The notes: generated by a model not told the origin, from the letters alone. 64,000 nt of DNA from Prevotellaceae bacterium (GCA_031271815.1 JAISVA010000035.1:1-64000), one strand, 5' to 3'; numbered from the stretch's first letter, positions 8,215 to 17,638 are shown. Program-made: numbers and translations.

Positions 8215-8540
8215 TGTGCCTTTCTTGAAAAATCGTATATTTGCAGTCGGGAAAAAGAAAATATTTACGTATGAAAACAGGAACAATCACATACAATACA
8301 TTTGTGAATATCCGCGGTATTACTACTACCCGAAAAAAGGAAACATGAAGGCGCGAAGAACACTAAGAATCTTTGGAAAACAAAAAGAAACATCACTTTG
8401 TGTCCTTCGTCTTTGTGTTTATAAAAATTCATTGCCTTTAATATTAGCAGTACTGATACGAAGTGTTACAAATTTCAAGGTTTAAAAATCCGGTTTCGCC
8501 GGATGAATCGGTACAACAACTTATTCTAACTATTTTTTGT
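8215..8540. other. 326-base gap without a convincing gene
   Basis: No gene is supported. An open frame at 8198-8485 is low-complexity and lies across an inverted repeat (8341-8421). The remainder shows no promoter or terminator that I could support. Confidence 0.6.
8341..8421. repeat. intergenic inverted repeat, AACACAAAGACG family
   Basis: The left arm at 8341-8367 and the right arm at 8396-8421 are imperfect reverse complements (AAACATGAAGGCGCGAAG against AAACACAAAGACGAAG). Related inverted repeats occur at 10704-10780 and 61911-61965. Similar sequences are widespread between genes of environmental bacteria. Confidence 0.6.
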
Positions 8541-8852
8541 ATGACGCAATTTCTTGAAAATTATCACCTGTTGGGATTAGCCGCCGGCATTGCTACTTTT
8601 CTGATTATCGGACTTTTCCACCCGGTTGTCGTTAAAGCCGAATATTACTGGGGAACCCGCTGCTGGTGGATATTCCTGCTTTTGGGAATTGCCGGCGCCG
8701 TTGTTTCCATTATTACTGCAAATATCTTTATTTCAGCCCTTTGCGGCGTTTTCGCCTTCTCCTCTTTTTGGACAATCAAAGAGCTTTTTGAGCAGGAAGA
8801 ACGCGTAAAAAAAGGCTGGTTTCCCGAAAACCCGAAAAAAAAGAGGAAATAA
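8541..8852 (+). CDS. DUF4491 family small membrane protein
   Basis: A 103-aa protein with three hydrophobic helices (HLLGLAAGIATFLIIGLFHP, CWWIFLLLGIAGAVVSIITA, IFISALCGVFAFSSFWTI) and a conserved tail EQEERVKKGWFPENPKKKRK. The motif LFHPVVVKAEYYWGTRCWW is the hallmark of DUF4491, a family of unknown function frequent in Bacteroidales. The reading frame is open for 26 codons upstream, but those residues are not family-like, so the ATG at 8541 is chosen as the start. Confidence 0.85.
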   Translation: MTQFLENYHLLGLAAGIATFLIIGLFHPVVVKAEYYWGTRCWWIFLLLGIAGAVVSIITANIFISALCGVFAFSSFWTIKELFEQEERVKKGWFPENPKKKRK

Positions 8853-8919
8853 ATTTGTACGTATAGTAAATATTTTATTTGGCATTTTAAGGTTATACGT
8901 TCATTTTTAAATTGATTCT

Positions 8920-9816
8920 ATGTCACACAATCATTCACACGACGATTATTCATACGATGGAAAAAGCAACATTGGCCTTGCTTTTTTCCTCAACTTATCG
9001 TTTACCGTCATTGAGTTGATTGGCGGCTTTTTAACCAATAGCATAGCCATTATTTCTGATGCCGTCCATGATTTCGGCGACAGTTTATCGCTTGCGCTTG
9101 CGTGGTATTTCCAAAAACTGTCGAAGAAAGGCAGCACGGAACATTATTCGTACGGATACAAGCGCTTTTCGCTTTTAGGAGCAATGATAAATTGCATTGT
9201 CCTTGTTGCCGGAAGCATATATGTTTTTTCGAAAGCCATACCGCGCCTGTTTGCGCCGCAGGAAACAAACGCCGGAGGAATGTTCCTGCTGGCAATCCTG
9301 GGCATTGCCGTTAATGGCATTGCCGTATTGCGTACCCGCAAAGGAAAGTCGGTTAACGAGCGCGTTGTTTCGCTGCATTTACTGGAGGATGTGTTAGGCT
9401 GGGCAGCAGTTCTGGTTGGCTCGGCGGTGATACATTTTACGGGCTGGACAATCATCGACCCGGTCCTTTCGCTCGGAATTGCCTGTTTTGTGCTGTTTAA
9501 TGTTTTTGAAAACATCCGGATTGTGTTGCCCATCTTATTGCAGGGTACGCCCACCGAAATTGACCGGGAACAGCTAATTCAAAAATTAAAAAGGATAAAA
9601 AACATTATGAACGTGCACGATTTGCATATCTGGTCGCTGGACGAAGAATATAATGTGCTGACCGTTCACGTTATCCTCAACAAAGCATTGCCGGTGGAAA
9701 AGTTGACGGAACTAAAAAAGCAAATCCGGTCTGTTTTGAAAGAAGAAAAAATACAGCACGCCACAATAGAATTCGAAATGCCAAACGAAGAATGCGATTT
9801 TGAAGAATGTTTGTAA
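8920..9816 (+). CDS. cation diffusion facilitator, zinc exporter type
   Basis: A 298-aa CDF transporter that would export Zn(II), and perhaps Co or Cd, from the cytosol in exchange for protons. Six membrane helices are followed by a cytosolic domain (about 205-298). The metal site of zinc-type CDFs is visible: H50-x3-D54 in helix 2 and H153-x3-D157 in helix 5. The N-terminus MSHNHSHDD is histidine-rich. The cytosolic domain carries VHDLHIWSLDEEYNVLTVHV and ends with a Cys-containing tail (EECDFEECL). It stands alone; no metal regulator is adjacent. Confidence 0.92.
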   Translation: MSHNHSHDDYSYDGKSNIGLAFFLNLSFTVIELIGGFLTNSIAIISDAVHDFGDSLSLALAWYFQKLSKKGSTEHYSYGYKRFSLLGAMINCIVLVAGSIYVFSKAIPRLFAPQETNAGGMFLLAILGIAVNGIAVLRTRKGKSVNERVVSLHLLEDVLGWAAVLVGSAVIHFTGWTIIDPVLSLGIACFVLFNVFENIRIVLPILLQGTPTEIDREQLIQKLKRIKNIMNVHDLHIWSLDEEYNVLTVHVILNKALPVEKLTELKKQIRSVLKEEKIQHATIEFEMPNEECDFEECL

Positions 9817-9963
9817 AAAATACACTAAAATAACTCCTGATAATTAAGCATATAACCATCCAATCAACACATATTTCATCCTTTCATTAAAAAAATCAAA
9901 AAGAATTGTTGTTTTATAAAAAGTTTTATACCTTAGAGTTTCCATTTTAAAAACTTATTTCCG

Positions 9964-9971
9964 TAAGTTTG
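9964..9971 (+). promoter_or_regulatory. -7 promoter element for clpP
   Basis: TAAGTTTG matches TAnnTTTG exactly and lies 23 bases before the clpP ATG. The -33 position only offers GTTTCC, a weak match. Confidence 0.45.
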
Positions 9972-9994
9972 TATTAAAAATAAAAAATAAGAAA

Positions 9995-10669
9995 ATGAAT
10001 AACGATTTTAGAAAGTTTGCCACAGGGCATCTGGGAATGAACGGGCTTGCGCTGGATCAATACATGAGTGTTACAGGCAATTACATATCGCCGAGCATTT
10101 TGGAAGAACGTCAGTTGAATGTAACTCAAATGGATGTTTTTTCAAGATTGATGATGGATCGCATCATATTTTTGGGTACGCAGGTGGACGATTATTCGGC
10201 AAATGTGATTCAAGCCCAGCTTTTATATCTCGATTCGGCCGATGCGGGAAAAGATATTTCCATCTATCTGAACACGCCGGGCGGTTCGGTTTACGCCGGC
10301 TTGGGTATCTATGACACGATGCAGTATATCAGTTGCGATGTAGCAACCATTTGTACCGGAATGGCAGCCTCGATGGGAGCTGTGCTACTTGTTGCCGGAA
10401 CAAAAGGAAAACGCTCGGCGCTGAAACATGCACGGGTAATGATTCACCAGCCGATGGGCGGAGCGCAGGGACAAGCGTCCGATATTGAAATTACCGCACG
10501 CGAAATTCAAAAACTGAAAAAAGAACTGTACCATATTATTGCCGACCATTCGGGAAATCCTTTCGAGCGCATCGAAAAGGATTCGGACAGGGACTATTGG
10601 ATGACTTCTGCCGAAGCATTGGAATATGGGATGATAGACGAAGTGCTGGTTCGCAATAAATCAAAATAA
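9995..10669 (+). CDS. clpP: ATP-dependent Clp protease proteolytic subunit
   Basis: A serine protease subunit that forms the double-heptamer chamber in which ClpX delivers unfolded substrates. The catalytic triad is intact and correctly spaced: S126 (in TGMAASMGA), H151 (RVMIHQP) and D200 (DRDYW). The 224 residues are the usual Bacteroidota length, with an N-terminal propeptide-like stretch before [20 protein letters not shown]. The gene for clpX follows after a 151-base gap that holds an inverted repeat. A trigger factor gene, often upstream in this phylum, is absent here; the CDF gene occupies that place. Confidence 0.97.
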   Translation: MNNDFRKFATGHLGMNGLALDQYMSVTGNYISPSILEERQLNVTQMDVFSRLMMDRIIFLGTQVDDYSANVIQAQLLYLDSADAGKDISIYLNTPGGSVYAGLGIYDTMQYISCDVATICTGMAASMGAVLLVAGTKGKRSALKHARVMIHQPMGGAQGQASDIEITAREIQKLKKELYHIIADHSGNPFERIEKDSDRDYWMTSAEALEYGMIDEVLVRNKSK

Positions 10670-10703
10670 ATTCAGGATAAGTATGCGTTAAAAAATAATT
10701 TAT

Positions 10704-10780
10704 ACCACAGACGCGAAGTTGCAAAGTTTTAATATTTCTTTGCGGCTTTGCGAACTTTGCATCTTCGTGTTTAACATGGT
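10704..10780. repeat. intergenic inverted repeat between clpP and clpX
   Basis: The left half (ACCACAGACGCGAAG, TTGCAAAGT) is an imperfect reverse complement of the right half (ACTTTGCATCTTCGTG, CATGGT), with a T-rich loop around CTTTGCGG. It belongs to the same AACACAAAGACG family as 8341-8421 and 61911-61965. It may form an RNA hairpin that partly uncouples clpX from clpP. Confidence 0.65.
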
Positions 10781-10820
10781 ATTAAATTTTGCAAATACAC
10801 AATAACAATATGATAAAGTT

Positions 10821-12053
10821 ATGGCAAAAATAAGCGAAAAATGTAGCTTTTGCGGAAGGTCGAAAAAAGAAGTTGACTTGCTAATCACAGGGTTGGATGC
10901 CAACATCTGTAATTTCTGTGTAGAACAAGCCTGCGAAATTACACGTGAAAGCGCAAAAAAAAGTTCGCCGAACGGTTTGGGGATGAATAAAAAAGATCTG
11001 CCGAAGCCCGTAGAAATAAAAAAATTCTTAGACCAGTACGTAATCGGGCAGGACAATGCAAAAAAAACGCTGTCCGTTGCCGTGTACAACCATTACAAGC
11101 GATTGCTCCAAAATATGGATGACGACGATGTGGAGATTGAAAAGTCGAACATCATTATGGTTGGTTCCACAGGTACGGGGAAAACGTTGCTGGCAAAAAC
11201 CATTGCGCGACTGTTGCACGTACCGTTTACGATTGTCGATGCCACGGTGCTGACCGAAGCCGGTTACGTGGGCGAAGACATCGAGAGTATTCTTACACGT
11301 TTATTGCAAGTGTCTGAGTATGATGTAAAAGCAGCTGAAAGAGGAATTGTTTTTATTGACGAAATAGATAAAATCGCGCGTAAAAGCGACAATCCGTCCA
11401 TCACGCGCGACGTGAGCGGCGAAGGTGTTCAACAGGGATTGCTGAAACTGCTGGAAGGCTCGGTGATAAACGTTCCTCCGCAGGGAGGACGCAAGCACCC
11501 CGACCAGAAAATGATTCCGGTCGATACCAAAAACATCCTCTTCATCTGCGGAGGAGCTTTTGACGGCATTGAACGAAAAATAGCCAACCGGTTGAATACA
11601 AGAGTTGTAGGATATGCGGCGGCAAAAATAAAAGACAAAGTGGATGCGGATAATCTGTTGCAATACATCTCTCCGCAGGACTTGAAATCATTCGGACTGA
11701 TTCCGGAAATTATCGGTCGGCTGCCGATGCTCTGCTACCTGAACGAGCTGGACAGGGACGCATTGCGCCAGATTCTGACGGAACCGAAAAATTCCATCAT
11801 CAAGCAATACGTGAAGCTTTTCGCAATGGATCATATAAATCTGACATTCGAAGAAGCTGTATTTGAATTTATTGTGGACAAAGCAGTTGAGTTTAAGCTC
11901 GGAGCAAGAGGTCTGCGTTCTATCGTCGAAACCGTTATGATAGACATTATGTTTGAAATGCCTTCATCCGGCGAAAAAGAACTGCACATCACGCTGGAAT
12001 ATGTGAAAAACAAGTTCCAAAACATGAATATTGAAAAATTAAAGGCAGCATAA
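10821..12053 (+). CDS. clpX: ATP-dependent protease ATP-binding subunit ClpX
   Basis: A AAA+ unfoldase, a partner of ClpP. It has an N-terminal C4 zinc-binding domain (C8, C11, C30, C33), Walker A GSTGTGKT (115-122), pore loop GYVGED (149-153 region) and Walker B VFIDEID (177-183). Sensor-2 and C-terminal helices follow ([21 protein letters not shown]). The 410 residues are normal for the family. The gene is downstream of clpP and probably shares transcription in part. Confidence 0.97.
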   Translation: MAKISEKCSFCGRSKKEVDLLITGLDANICNFCVEQACEITRESAKKSSPNGLGMNKKDLPKPVEIKKFLDQYVIGQDNAKKTLSVAVYNHYKRLLQNMDDDDVEIEKSNIIMVGSTGTGKTLLAKTIARLLHVPFTIVDATVLTEAGYVGEDIESILTRLLQVSEYDVKAAERGIVFIDEIDKIARKSDNPSITRDVSGEGVQQGLLKLLEGSVINVPPQGGRKHPDQKMIPVDTKNILFICGGAFDGIERKIANRLNTRVVGYAAAKIKDKVDADNLLQYISPQDLKSFGLIPEIIGRLPMLCYLNELDRDALRQILTEPKNSIIKQYVKLFAMDHINLTFEEAVFEFIVDKAVEFKLGARGLRSIVETVMIDIMFEMPSSGEKELHITLEYVKNKFQNMNIEKLKAA

Positions 12054-12060
12054 AAATATT

Positions 12061-12092
12061 TTTCACATATTTTTCCGGAAAAATTTGTGAAA
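12061..12092. promoter_or_regulatory. 32-bp palindrome overlapping the recQ -33 element
   Basis: A perfect dyad except for one mismatched pair (68/85): TTTCACA on the left, ATTTTTCCGGAAAAAT at the centre, TGTGAAA on the right. There is no loop, which favours a protein-binding operator over an RNA hairpin. The right half contains the TTTG (12084-12087) of the predicted recQ promoter. Confidence 0.55.
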
Positions 12093-12114
12093 GCAAAAGA
12101 AGTATATATTTTTG
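12084..12114 (+). promoter_or_regulatory. recQ promoter
   Basis: A TTTG -33 element (12084-12087) is followed after 19 bases by TATTTTTG (12107-12114), matching the Bacteroidota primary-sigma consensus TTTG-N19-21-TAnnTTTG. The recQ start is 57 bases downstream. Confidence 0.65.
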
Positions 12115-12170
12115 TCTCCGCAATTGGAATGCTGCTTTGATCGAATTTTTTTATCGGTTAAAGGAAACGT

Positions 12171-14363
12171 ATGATGAAAGAAAACGAACTAATAGGACAA
12201 TTAAAGTTACATTTTGGGTTTGATTCCTTCAAAGGAAATCAGCAGGCTATTATCTATAATGTGTTGGACGGAAAAGATACATTCGTGCTGATGCCTACCG
12301 GTGGAGGAAAATCCTTGTGCTACCAATTACCTTCCCTGCTGATGGAGGGCACAGCCGTCATTATTTCTCCATTGATTGCCTTGATGAAAAATCAGGTGGA
12401 TGCGATGCGGAATTTCAGCGAGGAAGACGGAATCGCACATTTTATCAATTCTTCGTTGACGAAGGTGGCGATTGAAAATGTAAAATCAGACATACTGTCC
12501 GGTAAAACGAAACTGTTATATGTAGCGCCCGAATCATTAACAAAGGAAGAAAATGTCGATTTTCTCAGGCAGATAAAAATCTCCTTTTATGCCGTAGATG
12601 AGGCTCACTGTATTTCGGAGTGGGGACATGATTTCCGTCCGGAATACCGGCGAATCCGCCCGATTATCGCCGAAATCGGTCAGCGAGCCCCGCTCATCGC
12701 CTTGACCGCAACCGCTACCCCGAAAGTACAGCACGACATTCAGAAAAACCTCGGAATGATTGAGGCGAAGGTCTTCAAATCGTCCTTTAACCGTGCAAAC
12801 CTTTATTATGAAGTTCGCCCAAAAAGAGAAGATGTCGAAAAAGAGATTATAAAATACATCAAATCCCAAACCGGAAAATCAGGAATCATCTACTGCCTGA
12901 GCCGGAAGAAAGTGGAAGAACTTGCCGAAATGCTGAGCGTAAACGGAATTAACGCACTGGCATACCACGCAGGAATGGACAGTTCAACCCGTTCGGGTAA
13001 TCAGGATAGTTTTTTGATGGAAAAGGTTGAGGTAATTGTTGCAACCATTGCCTTCGGAATGGGGATTGACAAGCCGGATGTGCGGTATGTGATCCATTAT
13101 GACATACCCAAAAGCCTGGAAGGCTACTACCAGGAAACGGGGCGCGCCGGACGAGATGGCGGCGAAGGACAATGTATAACTTTCTATTCAAATAAAGACC
13201 TGCAAAAACTGGAAAAATTTATGCAGGGAAAACCGATTGCAGAACAGGAAATAGGAAAGCAGCTTTTGCTCGAAACTGCCGGATATGCAGAGACTTTTGT
13301 CTGCCGGCGAAAAGTTTTGCTGCACTATTTCGGCGAAGAAAGCAAAGAAGAAAATTGTGGTAATTGTGATAATTGTTTAAATCCGAAGAAACAGGTGGAA
13401 GGAAAAGAGTTGCTATGCACCGTTTTAGAAACGGTCCTGGCATTAAAAGAAAAATTTAAAGCAGAATACGTGATTGATGTGATTATGGGAAAGGAAACTT
13501 CCGAAATTACATCCTACAATCACAACGAAGAAATAGAAACTTTCGGCGAGGGAAAAGATGAAAGCGAAAAGACGTGGCAAACCGTCATCCAGCAAGCAAT
13601 GATTGCCGGTTACATTTCAAAAGACATTGAAAATTACGGATTGTTGAAAATAACAAAAGACGGAAAAGATTTTTTAAACAAACCGAAATCCTTTATGATA
13701 ACGGTAGATGGCGAAGAAGAGGAAGAGGTGGATGATGTGCCTTTGAAAGGCGGCGGTTCGTGCGCCGTTGACCCTGAGCTGTTCTCCATGCTGAAGGATT
13801 TACGGAAAAAGCTCGCCAAAAAATTGGAATTGCCTCCGTTTGTCATCTTTCAGGATCCATCGCTTGAGGCAATGGCTACGACTTACCCGATTTCGATTGA
13901 CGAATTGCAAAACATTCCGGGAGTCGGATCCGGTAAGGCAAAACGTTTCGGCGAAGAATTTGTCAAACTGATACGCCGCCACGTACAGGAAAATGAAATC
14001 GAGCGTCCGGAAGATTTACGCGTCCGCTCGGTAGCCAACAAGTCAAAACTGAAAGTCTCTATCATACAAGCCATTGACCGCAAAATTGCCTTAGATGATA
14101 TTGCCGAATCCAAAGGGTTGGACTTTAATGAATTGCTGGACGAGATAGAAGCAATTGTTTATTCCGGAACCAAAATCAACATCAATTACTTCCTCTCACA
14201 GATTATGGATGAGGAACGAATCGAAGAAATATTCTCATATTTCAAAGATGAAGCCGAATCGGACAACATTGAAACCGCCTTGAAAGAGTTAGGCGAAAAC
14301 GATTTCACCGAAGAAGAGATACGCTTAGTGCGCATCAAGTTTCTATCGGAAATGGGGAATTAA
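12171..14363 (+). CDS. recQ: ATP-dependent DNA helicase RecQ
   Basis: A 3'-5' DNA helicase used in recombination and fork repair. In order it has: helicase motif I with TGGGKS (43-48), the DEAH box in YAVDEAHCISEWGHDFRPEY, motif VI in YYQETGRAGRDG, and a zinc-binding cysteine set (CRRKV, then CGNCDNC). A winged-helix RQC region, an HRDC domain (from about VDPELFSMLKDLRKKLAKKL) and a Bacteroidota-type C-terminal helical extension follow. The 730 residues are usual for this phylum. Two ATGs are adjacent; the first is given. Location after clpX is conserved in many Bacteroidota. Confidence 0.96.
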   Translation: MMKENELIGQLKLHFGFDSFKGNQQAIIYNVLDGKDTFVLMPTGGGKSLCYQLPSLLMEGTAVIISPLIALMKNQVDAMRNFSEEDGIAHFINSSLTKVAIENVKSDILSGKTKLLYVAPESLTKEENVDFLRQIKISFYAVDEAHCISEWGHDFRPEYRRIRPIIAEIGQRAPLIALTATATPKVQHDIQKNLGMIEAKVFKSSFNRANLYYEVRPKREDVEKEIIKYIKSQTGKSGIIYCLSRKKVEELAEMLSVNGINALAYHAGMDSSTRSGNQDSFLMEKVEVIVATIAFGMGIDKPDVRYVIHYDIPKSLEGYYQETGRAGRDGGEGQCITFYSNKDLQKLEKFMQGKPIAEQEIGKQLLLETAGYAETFVCRRKVLLHYFGEESKEENCGNCDNCLNPKKQVEGKELLCTVLETVLALKEKFKAEYVIDVIMGKETSEITSYNHNEEIETFGEGKDESEKTWQTVIQQAMIAGYISKDIENYGLLKITKDGKDFLNKPKSFMITVDGEEEEEVDDVPLKGGGSCAVDPELFSMLKDLRKKLAKKLELPPFVIFQDPSLEAMATTYPISIDELQNIPGVGSGKAKRFGEEFVKLIRRHVQENEIERPEDLRVRSVANKSKLKVSIIQAIDRKIALDDIAESKGLDFNELLDEIEAIVYSGTKININYFLSQIMDEERIEEIFSYFKDEAESDNIETALKELGENDFTEEEIRLVRIKFLSEMGN

Positions 14364-14416
14364 ATCGGACAAAAATAGCAAAAAACACTGTAGCAACAGG
14401 TTATAATCTACACGAG

Positions 14417-14470
14417 CCTCATTACTTCATTGTAATTATTTTTACAAAAATGGAGTAATGAGGTTTTTTT
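14417..14470 (+). terminator. rho-independent terminator after recQ
   Basis: A perfect 10-bp stem CCTCATTACT (14417-14426) / AGTAATGAGG (14454-14463) is followed by seven T residues (14464-14470). The loop is long (27 bases) and AT-rich. Confidence 0.85.
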
Positions 14471-14565
14471 ATCCTGCAAAAGGATGCCCTCTAATTATTG
14501 TTGAAGAAAATAAACATTCCATAACCTTGATTGTTTATATTAAAAACAAGATTAATATTAAAAAA

Positions 14566-15795
14566 ATGAAGAAAATCAACTCATTAGTTGCAGTAATAAT
14601 CACTGCATTATTTTTAAATCAACAGGTTATGGCACAATCGGATAATGTAATTCAAAAAGACGGAATAAAGATACATGTCTTCACTTCCCGCCCCGTGTTC
14701 TTCGAAGTTACTTCGGTTTTACTTGAAGGAAAAAATGAAGTTGCACTGATAGATGCGCAATTCAGTAAAGAAGACGCGCAGCGTGTTGCGGATATGATAA
14801 GAGCCACGGGAAAAGAATTGACAACAATTTTTATCAGTTATTCGGATCCCGATTTTTACTTTGGTCTGGACTATATAGCCAAGCAGTTTCCAAGGGCGAA
14901 AATATATGCTACGGCTCAAACAGTTTACCTCATCAATGCCACTAAAGATGAGAAAATGGCAATCTGGTCGCCCAAATTAGGAAATAACGCACCGGAAAAA
15001 ATCATCGTCCCTAATGCAATCAATGCCGACCATTTCATGCTTGAAGATAAAAGAATAGAAATAAAACAGATCTACGACGACGAGCAGCACTCCTTTCTTT
15101 GGATTCCGTCTGCCCGCGTTATACTGGGCGGAATTTACCTGAACGATGCGGCACACCTCTGGGTAGCCGATTCGCAAACCAAAGAAGACCGCATTAAATG
15201 GATGGAAGGATTAGAAACGATGGAAGCGCTTAGACCGGATTATGCTATACCTTCGCACTTTACTGCCGGAAAATCGAACCTAAAAGGAGATGCCCCTATT
15301 CTATTCACAAAACACTATTTAAGCGCACTTGAAAAGGTACTGGATAGCTCAATAAACAGCACGGAAGTTATACAAAAAATGAAAGCGCGATATCCGGATC
15401 TGGACGGTGTATCGACTCTGGAAATGACGGCAAAGGTATTAAAAGGCGAAATCCCGTGGAAAACAGCCAGCGCATTTCCTGCTATCGGCAGAAAAGCTGA
15501 AGTAAACTTTGGAGGGGATTATATCTTTGAATTAAACTTTGAGGATGAACGTCACATGTCTTTTGTCGGCACTACAGGCAGCCTGAAAGGATCTGCCGAC
15601 CATGTAGAATATACAGCAATAGAAGTAGCTCCGAAAGTATATATGGTATATTGGTCCGAACCTGTGAACAAAAGCCGTGTAGTCCACGTGGAAGACTTCG
15701 GATCGGGAACAGCTTATACGAACATCAGCGCTGCCGACGGCTCTTTTATCAATCTCAAAGGTACAATCAAATTGTTGGGAAATCCTTTATGGTAG
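14566..15795 (+). CDS. metallo-beta-lactamase-fold protein with eroded metal site and MoaF-like C-terminus
   Basis: A 409-aa exported protein (signal peptide 1-23, VMAQ). The first 270 residues follow the MBL fold (VLLEGKNEVALIDAQF, TTIFISYSDPDFYFGLDYI, RVILGGIYLND, DYAIPSHF). The usual H-x-H-x-D-H metal motif reads Y92-x-D94-x-D96-F97 here, and the later GGD aspartate is Ile, so most zinc ligands are gone. Residues about 310-409 (VYWSEP, RVVHVEDFGSGTAYTNIS, LKGTIKLL) look like a MoaF-type lipocalin-like domain. Catalysis of the classical hydrolase kind is unlikely. The frame is open upstream to 14458, but that part overlaps the recQ terminator, so the ATG before the signal peptide is chosen. 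Confidence 0.75.
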   Translation: MKKINSLVAVIITALFLNQQVMAQSDNVIQKDGIKIHVFTSRPVFFEVTSVLLEGKNEVALIDAQFSKEDAQRVADMIRATGKELTTIFISYSDPDFYFGLDYIAKQFPRAKIYATAQTVYLINATKDEKMAIWSPKLGNNAPEKIIVPNAINADHFMLEDKRIEIKQIYDDEQHSFLWIPSARVILGGIYLNDAAHLWVADSQTKEDRIKWMEGLETMEALRPDYAIPSHFTAGKSNLKGDAPILFTKHYLSALEKVLDSSINSTEVIQKMKARYPDLDGVSTLEMTAKVLKGEIPWKTASAFPAIGRKAEVNFGGDYIFELNFEDERHMSFVGTTGSLKGSADHVEYTAIEVAPKVYMVYWSEPVNKSRVVHVEDFGSGTAYTNISAADGSFINLKGTIKLLGNPLW

Positions 15796-15864
15796 AGGAA
15801 CAGTGGCTTTGCTGCTGTTATGCTGATATTATAGAGGTTACAAAAAACAATTACTTTTCTTGAA

Positions 15865-15944
15865 ATTTGACTCATTTAAAAGTCCACGAATTACATGAAT
15901 TATTTAGTTTGTATTAATTCGTGGATAAATATTTTTTGAGACAG
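15865..15944. repeat. intergenic inverted repeat with GAGACAG end
   Basis: The core is CCACGAATTA (15884-15893) pairing with TAATTCGTGG (15915-15924). The outer parts are ACTCATTTAAAAG on the left and TTTTTTGAGACAG (15932-15944) on the right. The right end resembles the ends of the inverted repeat at 36161-36302. Confidence 0.55.
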
Positions 15945-15960
15945 TTTTCAATTATTTTCA

Positions 15961-15985
15961 TTAGCGGTAATATGGGGCGGATAAT
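15961..15985 (+). repeat. TTAGCGGTAATA-GCGGATAAT motif, copy 1
   Basis: TTAGCGGTAATA followed by GGGGCGGATAAT. Close relatives lie at 19593-19617 (minus), 19923-19947 and 60439-60460. The end touches the stop codon of the DUF3256 gene. Confidence 0.6.
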
Positions 15986-16659
15986 CATTTTATTTTTTCC
16001 AGAAAATAAACTTTCCCCTTTTCAAAACGTCCTTCTTTCCATATCAACGTCAGACAATCGCCTTTTAAGAAAGGCTTCAGTTTTTGGTAATCTTCCTGAT
16101 TCATATAAGTGCGATTATCGTTGATTACGAGAATGTCGCAACTGTTTGGCTGCAATTCAAACCGGACAAAAAATATGTCGAACCTGTTTTTGAAATCCGC
16201 TTCGGATATTTCTTTTGCGGCAAGACTATCGCGATCGAAAAAGTCGGAAATCTCTACGCTTGGGAATTGGTTCTTGTCGAACATCAATGGCGTATAATTA
16301 TTTTTGAAAAAACTGATACCTCCGTCGCAAGCCGGACTGCAGACCCAAAAACTCATCGCAAACAATGAGGAAGAATCTTTCAATGTCCATTTTTTCGCTT
16401 CAAAAAATCCCTGTTCGGAGGTTTGTATCTTGATGTAATTTCGCTCGTTATCAAGAGTAAGCAGTCGAGCCTTTCCGCCGTAATTGTTGATAACTACACT
16501 GTCACTCTTGTCTTGATTAGTCAATAATTCCATACGTTGAGCCTGATTGAGCTGGCTCAAATAATCGTTGGGCAAATAGAAAAAAAAATCGCTTATGTTT
16601 TGCGCCGGCAATGGGAACACAAAAGCAAAAAGGGAAAAAAGGAAAAATATCTTTTTCAT
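15985..16659 (-). CDS. DUF3256 family secreted protein
   Basis: A 224-aa protein with a signal peptide (about 1-20, FPLPAQ) and the layout of DUF3256, a Bacteroidota family of unknown function. The recognisable stretch is FFYLPNDYLSQLNQAQRMELL, followed by alternating beta segments and conserved DSSSLFAMSFWVC. One cysteine pair (CSPAC) is present. A TTG three codons upstream (16668) is possible, but the ATG at 16659 directly precedes the signal peptide. It is monocistronic and convergent with the MBL gene across the repeat-bearing gap. Confidence 0.7.
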   Translation of the reverse strand: MKKIFFLFSLFAFVFPLPAQNISDFFFYLPNDYLSQLNQAQRMELLTNQDKSDSVVINNYGGKARLLTLDNERNYIKIQTSEQGFFEAKKWTLKDSSSLFAMSFWVCSPACDGGISFFKNNYTPLMFDKNQFPSVEISDFFDRDSLAAKEISEADFKNRFDIFFVRFELQPNSCDILVINDNRTYMNQEDYQKLKPFLKGDCLTLIWKEGRFEKGKVYFLEKIK

Positions 16660-16927
16660 ATAAATCAATTAAATTCCGCAAAGTTTCCAATTTACTGGGT
16701 TTTTACTGCTATTATTTTTTATTCTCACAGCAGGTTTTTTCAGTAATCCCGGAAAAGCAGCCCTGATTAAGTAATATTTAACTGCTCAATGAAACAAAAG
16801 TACAAATATTATCGACACGAAATTACTTTTTCACAGGAAAAGACTGCCAACGTAGAAAATTTTACGGAGGACTCACGGTTAAGCGTATTTTTAACCGGTA
16901 AAAAATTATTTGTAAACAACAGATGAA

Positions 16928-17308
16928 CTACAATCCGTAGGCTTTCCTCAATTTTCCTACTTCTTTATTCCAAAGCGCTACCAGCTCTTCTTTTTCGTCG
17001 GGACAGGCAAAATCGGTAATGGTTAATACGACATCGCCGGTCAGCTCATTTACCGAAATGCGAAATTCGAAGTATGTTTGCTCTTCTTCATCATCCAGCC
17101 AGCGGAATTGCAAATAACTTCCTGTCCGACTATGCTTTAACTCCGCTTGCTGTGATGATTTCCCCCACTGGAAAGTATAGATATTGCCTTCCACCGAAAC
17201 TTTGTCGGCAAACCATTCGGACAGTCCCTGAAGCGTACTGATACTGCTCCAGAGAATACTTACCGAGACATTGTTTAGCACATATTCTAATTCAAATTTT
17301 TCCTTCAT
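16928..17308 (-). CDS. START-like (SRPBCC/AHSA1-type) domain protein
   Basis: A 126-aa small cytosolic protein that fits the Bacteroidota START-like family of the SRPBCC/Bet v1 fold. FELEYVLNNVSVSILWSSIST opens the first strand and helix, LSEWFADKVSV follows, and VALWNKEVGKLRKAYGL forms the long C-terminal helix. The fold provides a hydrophobic cavity, so lipid or cofactor binding or a chaperone-related role is possible; nothing in the context decides. The start ATG is clear and the length matches the family. Confidence 0.82.
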   Translation of the reverse strand: MKEKFELEYVLNNVSVSILWSSISTLQGLSEWFADKVSVEGNIYTFQWGKSSQQAELKHSRTGSYLQFRWLDDEEEQTYFEFRISVNELTGDVVLTITDFACPDEKEELVALWNKEVGKLRKAYGL

Positions 17309-17464
17309 TTACCGGTTTCCTATTAGTTGTTATTATTTTGAATTGATTGTCTGCAATATAGACTGTTTTTAATTGAAAAACAACAGTATAACAAAATTTT
17401 ATCCTTTTTTTCACAATATTGCATTGAAATCGCGATGCTTTTTTTAAAAATTCACATTAATTAA

Positions 17465-17496
17465 TTTGTTTATTAAAAAAATAGTCCTTACCTTTG
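17465..17496 (+). promoter_or_regulatory. tRNA-fMet promoter
   Basis: TTTG (17465-17468), a 20-base spacer and TACCTTTG (17489-17496): a full match to the Bacteroidota vegetative promoter. The tRNA 5' end is 44 bases downstream. Confidence 0.75.
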
Positions 17497-17539
17497 TAAC
17501 GCAATTGAACGGAGGATTTATCTCCTAAATTGAATATAT

Positions 17540-17611
<72 letters not shown>

Positions 17612-17638
17612 CTTTTTTTTCGAATTAATGAATTGGAT

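Noticed and set aside
8198..8485. 95-codon frame downstream of the PAP2 gene
   Set aside because: It overlaps the PAP2 end and crosses an inverted repeat; the peptide is low-complexity and has no family features.
9995..14363. clpP-clpX-recQ order considered as unusual
   Set aside because: This order is common in Bacteroidota; only the missing trigger factor gene differs, which is a minor variation.
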